Below, piece by piece: positions 1-3,759 of a stretch of 5,096 bases of DNA. The notes under the pieces were generated by a model that saw only the letters and a list, made by a program, of their open reading frames with translations, made no database searches and was not told where the DNA came from. Source of the DNA: Candidatus Saccharimonadota bacterium (lineage in GTDB: Bacteria; Patescibacteriota; Saccharimonadia; Saccharimonadales; UBA4665). The translations under genes were made by a program, and so were the position numbers. The DNA lies in contig JARIHJ010000010.1 in the NCBI GenBank assembly GCA_029288335.1, forward strand, positions 1-5,096, written 5' to 3'. The first letter of the stretch is position 1; each line of letters opens with the position of its first letter.

Positions 1-43
1 ATCTATGATGCAAGCCCCACAGAGCGCAAAATCGTCGGTGACA

Positions 44-50
44 AGAAGGA
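44..50 (+). promoter_or_regulatory. Shine-Dalgarno site that sets the first gene's start
   Basis: AGAAGGA lies five bases before the ATG at 56. The open frame extends further upstream to ATG codons at 5 and 8, but nothing resembling a ribosome binding site can be seen before those (the window begins only four bases earlier), so 56 is preferred as the start. Confidence 0.6.
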
Positions 51-55
51 CTAAA

Positions 56-433
56 ATGTTTAGCAAGATTAATGACGCGTACGAGTCTGTGAAAAATGGG
101 CTTGAGGCACAGATAGCTTTGGCTACTGCTGAAGATAAAGAGAAACTGGCCGATTCCAAGTTAGCGCTGGCTGACTTGAAAATCTACATTGCCGACCTGA
201 AGGAAGAAAACCAGAATCTTACTGACATGCTAAAATTAAGAGATCAGGTGGTATACGATGATGAGGGTAGAGCTTGGGTAGGAGGAGACCCTCACTGTGG
301 TGGATGTTTTGGTTCAAAAGGTCATAAAATAAGGCTCAAGTATCATACAGGCGACTACTATATTTGTCCTGTATGCGGATCATCTTACGGGAATGTGAAC
401 AATGGCCGTAAACCTGCGCCACAAGATGCGTAA
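56..433 (+). CDS. Small coiled-coil zinc-ribbon protein, function unknown
   Basis: This 125-residue soluble protein has two visible parts. Residues about 15-62 are charged, leucine- and alanine-rich and look like a long helix or coiled coil. Residues 63-112 form a small zinc-ribbon-like module with two CxxC knuckles: C81 and C84 in HCGGC, then C104 and C107 in YICPVCGSSY, 19 residues apart. A conserved-looking stretch, VVYDDEGRAWVGGDP, precedes the first knuckle. Similar coiled-coil plus zinc-ribbon proteins occur as hypothetical proteins in bacterial and phage genomes, but no function can be named from sequence alone. The start at 56 is chosen over the upstream ATGs at 5 and 8 because AAGGA sits five bases before it. 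The stop TAA is shared with the start of a palindrome that leads into the next gene's promoter. A nucleic-acid or protein-binding adaptor role is possible but is only a guess. Confidence 0.75.
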   Translation: MFSKINDAYESVKNGLEAQIALATAEDKEKLADSKLALADLKIYIADLKEENQNLTDMLKLRDQVVYDDEGRAWVGGDPHCGGCFGSKGHKIRLKYHTGDYYICPVCGSSYGNVNNGRKPAPQDA

Positions 434-452
434 TTTTATCAGCTGGTAAAAT
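433..452. repeat. 20-bp near-perfect palindrome over a promoter, possible operator
   Basis: The two arms ATTTTATCAG and CTGGTAAAAT are inverse complements except for one pair (439 T opposite 446 G, which would be a G-U wobble in RNA). The element starts at the last base of the preceding gene's stop codon, and its right arm contains the extended -10 box of the next gene. A palindrome covering a -10 box is a typical repressor site. The stem is A+T-rich and is followed by AAG rather than a run of T, so it does not look like an intrinsic terminator. Confidence 0.5.
444..452 (+). promoter_or_regulatory. Extended -10 promoter for the 95-residue gene and dnaJ
   Basis: TGG-TAAAAT fits an extended -10 element (TGn followed by a hexamer matching TATAAT at five of six positions). 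The ATG at 460 begins exactly seven bases after the hexamer, so transcription would start at or next to the start codon, giving a leaderless message. No convincing -35 box is seen, as is common with extended -10 promoters. No CIRCE-type heat-shock element is present upstream. Confidence 0.45.
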
Positions 453-459
453 AAGACGG

Positions 460-747
460 ATGTCCTTTGTGGGATTAAACAGAGAATTTAGCTATTCGGT
501 GCTGCCCCTCGCGGCTGCTGACCCGGATATGACGGATTATTACCGATTAAGAATGGTTAATGGCTACGCTGATGGTTTGTCGCCGTCGCGAGCGGAGCTG
601 CTCGGCGATTATAATCAGCTAGCAATACGCGAGGCACTTAAGATTGGCTACCAACTAACCAATCAAGATGTGGTTTACGCGGTAGTGAAATGTCTTGATG
701 GCATTTTGCAGGAGCAGGGCATAAAAACAGGGTTTAGTAATGGCTGA
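460..747 (+). CDS. 95-residue hypothetical protein coupled to dnaJ
   Basis: I do not recognise this protein. It is soluble-looking, with no signal peptide or membrane segment. The N-terminal third is rich in aromatic residues and aspartate (PDMTDYYRLRMVNGYADG). Residues about 42-86 look helical (SRAELLGDYNQLAIREALKIG, shown here as separate helices around residues 44-62 and 68-85). There is one cysteine (C78), so no metal site is apparent. Its last codons overlap the start of dnaJ by eight bases, which implies co-transcription and probably translational coupling. The start at 460 lacks a Shine-Dalgarno sequence but sits seven bases after an extended -10 box, suggesting leaderless translation. 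Position directly before a co-chaperone gene hints at a role in protein quality control, but it has no resemblance to GrpE or HrcA that I can see. It could equally be an unrelated passenger. Confidence 0.7.
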   Translation: MSFVGLNREFSYSVLPLAAADPDMTDYYRLRMVNGYADGLSPSRAELLGDYNQLAIREALKIGYQLTNQDVVYAVVKCLDGILQEQGIKTGFSNG

Positions 748-1846
748 GAAAAGGGATTACTACGAAGTTCTAGGTGTTGGCAAAAACGCCAGCGCTGATG
801 AGATAAAAAAGGCTTTCAGGCGCAAAGCTGTTGAGCTGCATCCTGATAAAGAAGGCGGCGACGAGGCCAAATTCAAAGAAGTCAATGAAGCCTACGAGGT
901 GCTGAAAGATCAGCAAAAACGCCAGCGCTATGATCAGTTTGGTCACGCCGGCGTCGGAGGAAATGGAGCTGCTGGCGGCAATCCATTCGAAGGTTTCCAA
1001 GGCTTCGGTGGTCAGGGCCAGAGTGTCAACTTTGACTTTGGCGATATGGGGCTGGGTGACATTTTTGGCAGCTTTTTTGGTGGTGGTGGTCGACAGCGTC
1101 AAAATCGGGGCAATGATGTCGAAACCAGAGTCGAGATTACCTTCGAGCAGGCCGTCTTTGGTACTGAAATTGACCTAAATTTAAATTTAGAAGATGAATG
1201 TGAGCACTGCAAAGGTACGACGGCCGAGCCGGGCTACGAGCTCAAAACTTGCGACGAATGTGGTGGCACAGGCCAAGTTACCAGAGTGATGCGCACAGTT
1301 TTCGGTAACATACAGAGTCAGACGCCCTGCCCAAAATGCGGCGGCCGTGGCAAAATTCCGGAGAAGCCGTGCTCGGTCTGCCACGGCAAAGGCACCCAGC
1401 GAAAGGCCAAGAAAATTGCCTTCAAAGTCCCGGCTGGTATCGACGATGGGGCCACCATAAGGTTAAGAGAGCAGGGCGAGGCGCTCGCGAATGGCCCTAA
1501 GGGTGACCTCTACGTCAACATCCGCGTCAAAGCGCACAAATTATTTACTCGAGAAGGCGATTTAATTCTGTCTGAACAGCATATTGGTATGGTCGATGCG
1601 GCGCTTGGTACGGAAATTGATGTCGAAACAGTCGATGGCAGAGTAAAGATGAAAGTACCGCCCGGCACGCAGTCGGGCAGCGATTTCAAATTATCCGGTC
1701 ACGGTGTGCCGCACTTGAAGGGTTCTGGTCGCGGCGCCCACATCGTCACTATCCTCGTTGATACGCCCGCCAAACTTTCGCGCGAACAGAGAGAATTGCT
1801 GGAGAAATTTGACGATGCTGAGCACAAACGAGGATTCTTCGGCTAA
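740..1846 (+). CDS. dnaJ: Molecular chaperone DnaJ (type I Hsp40)
   Basis: DnaJ is the co-chaperone that delivers unfolded proteins to DnaK and stimulates its ATPase. All type I domains are present in order in this 368-residue protein. The J domain is residues 5-68 with the essential HPD at 34-36. A glycine/phenylalanine-rich linker follows at about 69-117. The zinc-finger region, about 154-217, has four CxxC knuckles (C154/C157, C171/C174, C197/C200, C211/C214). The C-terminal substrate-binding and dimerisation domains run from about 220 to 345. The first knuckle reads CEHCKGTTA and so departs from the CxxCxGxG pattern kept by the other three. The ATG at 740 is preceded by AGGG at 729-732 with a seven-base gap, and it lies inside the end of the upstream gene. 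Neither dnaK nor grpE is in the window. The stop codon overlaps that of the converging GGDEF gene by four bases. Confidence 0.97.
   Translation: MAEKRDYYEVLGVGKNASADEIKKAFRRKAVELHPDKEGGDEAKFKEVNEAYEVLKDQQKRQRYDQFGHAGVGGNGAAGGNPFEGFQGFGGQGQSVNFDFGDMGLGDIFGSFFGGGGRQRQNRGNDVETRVEITFEQAVFGTEIDLNLNLEDECEHCKGTTAEPGYELKTCDECGGTGQVTRVMRTVFGNIQSQTPCPKCGGRGKIPEKPCSVCHGKGTQRKAKKIAFKVPAGIDDGATIRLREQGEALANGPKGDLYVNIRVKAHKLFTREGDLILSEQHIGMVDAALGTEIDVETVDGRVKMKVPPGTQSGSDFKLSGHGVPHLKGSGRGAHIVTILVDTPAKLSREQRELLEKFDDAEHKRGFFG
1175..1190. repeat. 16-bp perfect A+T palindrome inside dnaJ
   Basis: CTAAATTTAAATTTAG is its own reverse complement. It encodes the alternating stretch LNLNL in a beta-strand region of DnaJ, using the codons CTA, TTA and TTA, which are A+T-rich for this gene. 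The alternating residue pattern largely explains it, so regulatory meaning is doubtful. Confidence 0.35.
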
Positions 1847-2505
1847 CGGTCGCTAGCGATCCCAGAGCGTCGCTGAAGCAATATGCCGGCCTTATAGAGC
1901 AATCTTCTGCCAATGGGCTGGGCTGCAAGTTGCTCGCGCTTTCGGCGTTGCTTTTGCTGGTACATCAGTTTGTCCACTGCGTCCAACAGTTGACTGGCAC
2001 TTTCGCCCGGCCGATGTGGGCGGCCGCCAATCGAGGCCCCTATGCCGTGAACGGTCAGAGCACTGCTTATCCGGTCAGATATTTTGCTCAGTGTAGACTG
2101 GTTACCTACTTCATTAATTAGTAATACAAACTCGTCACCAGCCAGGCGCGTGGCAGCGTGGGCTAGTGCGTAGCTAGTTTGGTCAGAATCATCAGTGCGT
2201 AAGCTTTCCTGCAGAACGCCGGCCGTCTTCATTAAGAGTTTGTTACCGGCTTGGTGGCCTTGGCTATCATTTATTCGCTTAAGCCCATCTAGATCCACAA
2301 ATAATAGCGAGAATTGGCCAGGCTGAGTCCTAGATTGCCGGTCTAATTCCGTCATCAACCAATTGCGGTTCGGTAAATGGGTCAGATTGTCGTGGTATAA
2401 AGCTTTGTCTCGTTCCGCCTCTAAATCTTTAGCAAGGTTGTGGTAGTAAGCGAGCCCCGAATATATATCTTCGGATTCGCCACTGGGCTCTTCATAACGA
2501 TGCAT
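1843..2505 (-). CDS. GGDEF-domain protein, probable diguanylate cyclase
   Basis: GGDEF domains make the second messenger cyclic-di-GMP from two GTP molecules. Numbering from the ATG at 2505 (220 residues), a short charged helix (about 18-36) leads into the domain: DNLTHLPNRNWL at 39-50, FVDLDGLKRINDSQGH at 69-84 with the metal-binding Asp71, the signature at 122-126, and DAVDKLMYQQKQ at 176-187. The signature is AGDEF instead of GGDEF. This variant has been reported active in the Vibrio cholerae enzyme VCA0965. The RxxD inhibitory site five residues before the signature is absent (ALAH there). No sensory domain or membrane segment is present. The C-terminal tail, about 184-220, is strongly basic (QKQRRKRE, GRRLLYK, QRRSG). 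A TTG at 2511 is an alternative start two codons earlier; neither start has a Shine-Dalgarno site. The gene converges on dnaJ with a four-base overlap, leaving no room for a terminator between them. Confidence 0.88.
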   Translation of the reverse strand: MHRYEEPSGESEDIYSGLAYYHNLAKDLEAERDKALYHDNLTHLPNRNWLMTELDRQSRTQPGQFSLLFVDLDGLKRINDSQGHQAGNKLLMKTAGVLQESLRTDDSDQTSYALAHAATRLAGDEFVLLINEVGNQSTLSKISDRISSALTVHGIGASIGGRPHRPGESASQLLDAVDKLMYQQKQRRKREQLAAQPIGRRLLYKAGILLQRRSGIASDR

Positions 2506-2520
2506 TAGCAATAAATTAAC

Positions 2521-2549
2521 ATAAAAACATAAGCGCTAGTACTAGCCAA
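2521..2549 (-). promoter_or_regulatory. Possible promoter for the GGDEF gene
   Basis: On the minus strand, TTGGCT (2549-2544) and TTTTAT (2526-2521) are 17 bases apart, each matching the consensus at four of six positions. TG at 2529-2528 adds an extended -10. Transcription would begin near 2514, leaving a leader of only a few bases before the start at 2505 or 2511. The individual boxes are weak, so this is tentative. Confidence 0.3.
2535..2546. repeat. Perfect 12-bp palindrome between divergent genes, possible operator
   Basis: GCTAGTACTAGC is its own reverse complement. It lies in the 73-bp space between the minus-strand GGDEF gene and the plus-strand small membrane protein gene. It fills the spacer of the proposed minus-strand promoter and touches the -35 region of the proposed plus-strand one, so a dimeric repressor bound here could control both directions. 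Confidence 0.4.
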
Positions 2550-2571
2550 GCCGTGAGAGGAGTGCCATAAT
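2543..2571 (+). promoter_or_regulatory. Promoter for the small membrane protein gene
   Basis: TAGCCA (2543-2548; four of six matches to TTGACA) and CATAAT (2566-2571; five of six matches to TATAAT) are 17 bases apart, and TG at 2563-2564 makes an extended -10. The ATG at 2579 follows after exactly seven bases, the same geometry as at 460 and 2723. A competing reading exists: AGGAG at 2558-2562 is a good Shine-Dalgarno site, but it is 16 bases from this ATG and would instead suit a rare ATT start at 2570. Confidence 0.4.
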
Positions 2572-2578
2572 TCCGCTT

Positions 2579-2695
2579 ATGAAAAGATTGACTAGCAACC
2601 AATCGGGCTTTATCCCGCTTTTACTGCTAATTCTAGCAATCGTGGTGGCTATCGTAGTGGTAGCTTACCTACGCGTCGCCCACCATTTACATTAG
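2579..2695 (+). CDS. 38-residue single-span membrane protein
   Basis: This short frame has a polar, positively charged N terminus (MKRLTSNQSG) and one long hydrophobic segment at residues 11-31, beginning FIPLLLL and rich in Leu, Ile and Val. It ends with the short tail RVAHHLH. The Lys-Arg pair before the helix predicts the N terminus inside the cell and the histidine-containing tail outside. The segment composition is too uniform to be chance. A stop follows at 2693-2695, only 27 bases before the next gene. The GF at residues 10-11 just before the helix recalls type IV prepilin cleavage sites, but the glutamate usual at position five of the mature pilin is missing and there is almost no domain after the helix, so it is not called a pilin. 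It may be a small membrane regulator or an anchor peptide; its function is unknown. Confidence 0.6.
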   Translation: MKRLTSNQSGFIPLLLLILAIVVAIVVVAYLRVAHHLH

Positions 2696-2715
2696 CACCG
2701 TAATTATGTTATAAT
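2686..2715 (+). promoter_or_regulatory. Strong sigma-70-type promoter for the hydrolase-ligase cluster
   Basis: TTTACA (2686-2691, five of six) and a consensus TATAAT (2710-2715) are separated by 18 bases. The -35 box overlaps the last codons of the small membrane protein gene. The predicted transcription start falls at or next to the ATG at 2723, seven bases after the -10 box, so the message should be leaderless. The AGGA at 2718-2721 is too close to the ATG to serve as a Shine-Dalgarno site. Confidence 0.65.
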
Positions 2716-2722
2716 ATAGGAT

Positions 2723-3724
2723 ATGAATTTGCCTTTTGGCACGGAAAACTGTGCCCAGCCAGTTGAAATGCCAAATATTGCTGATCCTGTGCCAGGAACA
2801 GCACAGTACGATAATGCCATAGCGCGTGATAAGTCCACGCGTGACATTACCGCTATGCCATGGTTGCCACAGTTGCCGGACCAGTGGGCTATCGATTTGC
2901 ATGAACGGATCGTAGAAGCAGAACGCCAGTATGCCGCGCCCAATCTTCAAAGTGGAGATTATGAGATGGGTACAGCTACAGAAACCAATGAAATTGCTGT
3001 GGTGCGTGGAGCTGGCGACTATCTCTTTACTGCGGAGCATGCCACAACACCCTTTAGTTTAAGAGATGAAAAAATGCGCTTGTTCCCAGATGCCGGTACC
3101 GGTGGCTTAGCGGCAGTTCTGGCTGAGGATTATGGTACGGCGCTAATTATGCGCGGCCGCCAAACCAGTAACGTGCCCAGTGATGTCAATCATCCTATTA
3201 AGCCGAAAATCAGGCAGCAGCTTGGCTATGCAAGCGGTTTTTTATCGGTACACGGCAAAGCGCCGGGTATGTTTGTGCGAGAAAGTGACCGTGCCGAAAT
3301 ACACGCCTGTGTAGGTTTGGGTCGGGAGCCATCTGAGCAACTTATAGAATTTAGCCATACAATTGCGCGAATCGTACGTGAAGATCTAGGTTTGTATGTG
3401 GTATTAAGCAATGAGCAACCAGCGTATATCCAGCAACGTTATAGTACTAACCTAAAGCGCAGGGACAATGGCGCGCCCAAAATCAGCCAGCTTGCTGCTA
3501 CCACACCTGTCGAGAGCACGGCAACCTTCACAAATCGTATTTTGCAGGAGCAAGGCAGGGCTATTCCTGCTTTTCAAATGGAGTTGACCAACCTGCTGCG
3601 TGCTACCCCGCTTGACGATGAAAACATTAAAGACAAGAAGTCGCGTATTATTGGTGTGGCCCTGGGATATAAGTTACTTGAAAAAGTAGTAGAATTAACC
3701 CCGGACTATGGAAGAGAAAGCTAG
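2723..3724 (+). CDS. N-formylglutamate amidohydrolase-like protein
   Basis: This 333-residue protein resembles the N-formylglutamate amidohydrolase (FGase, HutG-type) fold, a metal-dependent family that removes an acyl group from glutamate and is related to zinc carboxypeptidases. Family-like landmarks appear in order: FTAEHATTP at 102-110 (H106 a candidate metal ligand), DAGTGGLAAVLAEDYG at 123-138, SDVNHP at 153-158, FLSVHG at 173-178 (H177 a candidate ligand), and IPAFQMELTNLLR at 281-293, matching the family's late glutamate-containing strand. The first 90 residues are proline-rich and less recognisable. There is no signal peptide, so it should be cytoplasmic. It begins with a leaderless-type start and is followed after 35 bases by the protease-ligase fusion gene, so the two are probably co-transcribed. 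The substrate is uncertain: no histidine-degradation genes are nearby, so a peptide or other amide of glutamate is as likely as N-formylglutamate. Confidence 0.65.
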   Translation: MNLPFGTENCAQPVEMPNIADPVPGTAQYDNAIARDKSTRDITAMPWLPQLPDQWAIDLHERIVEAERQYAAPNLQSGDYEMGTATETNEIAVVRGAGDYLFTAEHATTPFSLRDEKMRLFPDAGTGGLAAVLAEDYGTALIMRGRQTSNVPSDVNHPIKPKIRQQLGYASGFLSVHGKAPGMFVRESDRAEIHACVGLGREPSEQLIEFSHTIARIVREDLGLYVVLSNEQPAYIQQRYSTNLKRRDNGAPKISQLAATTPVESTATFTNRILQEQGRAIPAFQMELTNLLRATPLDDENIKDKKSRIIGVALGYKLLEKVVELTPDYGRES

Positions 3725-3743
3725 TTGATTACGCCAAACTAGC
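3720..3743. repeat. Inverted repeat at the hydrolase-ligase junction
   Basis: GCTAGTT (3720-3726) and AACTAGC (3737-3743) are perfect inverse complements around a 10-base loop. The hydrolase stop codon TAG lies inside the left arm. No T-run follows, so it is unlikely to be a terminator. It could be a processing or translation-modulating stem between two co-transcribed genes. Its arm resembles half of the 2535-2546 palindrome (GCTAGT). Confidence 0.4.
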
Positions 3744-3759
3744 GCTAAGGTTAAGAATT

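Noticed and set aside
5..55. Extended N terminus of the first gene from ATG 5 or 8
   Set aside because: The well-spaced AAGGA before ATG 56 marks a better start, and the 17 extra residues look uncoded in character.
433..459. Intrinsic terminator after the first gene
   Set aside because: The stem is A+T-rich and not followed by a T-run; overlap with a -10 box fits an operator better.
745..747. UGA read as glycine, as in some Patescibacteria
   Set aside because: TGA ends the 95-residue gene just inside the start of dnaJ, and no in-frame TGA interrupts any recognised protein, so the standard code is sufficient.
770..1102. Minus-strand frame opposite the J domain of dnaJ
   Set aside because: It is a shadow of dnaJ, whose J domain and G/F region are unmistakable on the plus strand; the antisense protein has no recognisable motif.
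2687..3040. Minus-strand frames opposite the start of the hydrolase gene
   Set aside because: They are cysteine- and tryptophan-rich with no ordered motif and cover the strong plus-strand promoter and coding start, so they are treated as chance.
3720..3759. Terminator between the hydrolase and the protease-ligase fusion
   Set aside because: The inverted repeat lacks a G+C-rich stem and a T-run, and the next gene has only a Shine-Dalgarno-like site with no clear promoter, which fits read-through.
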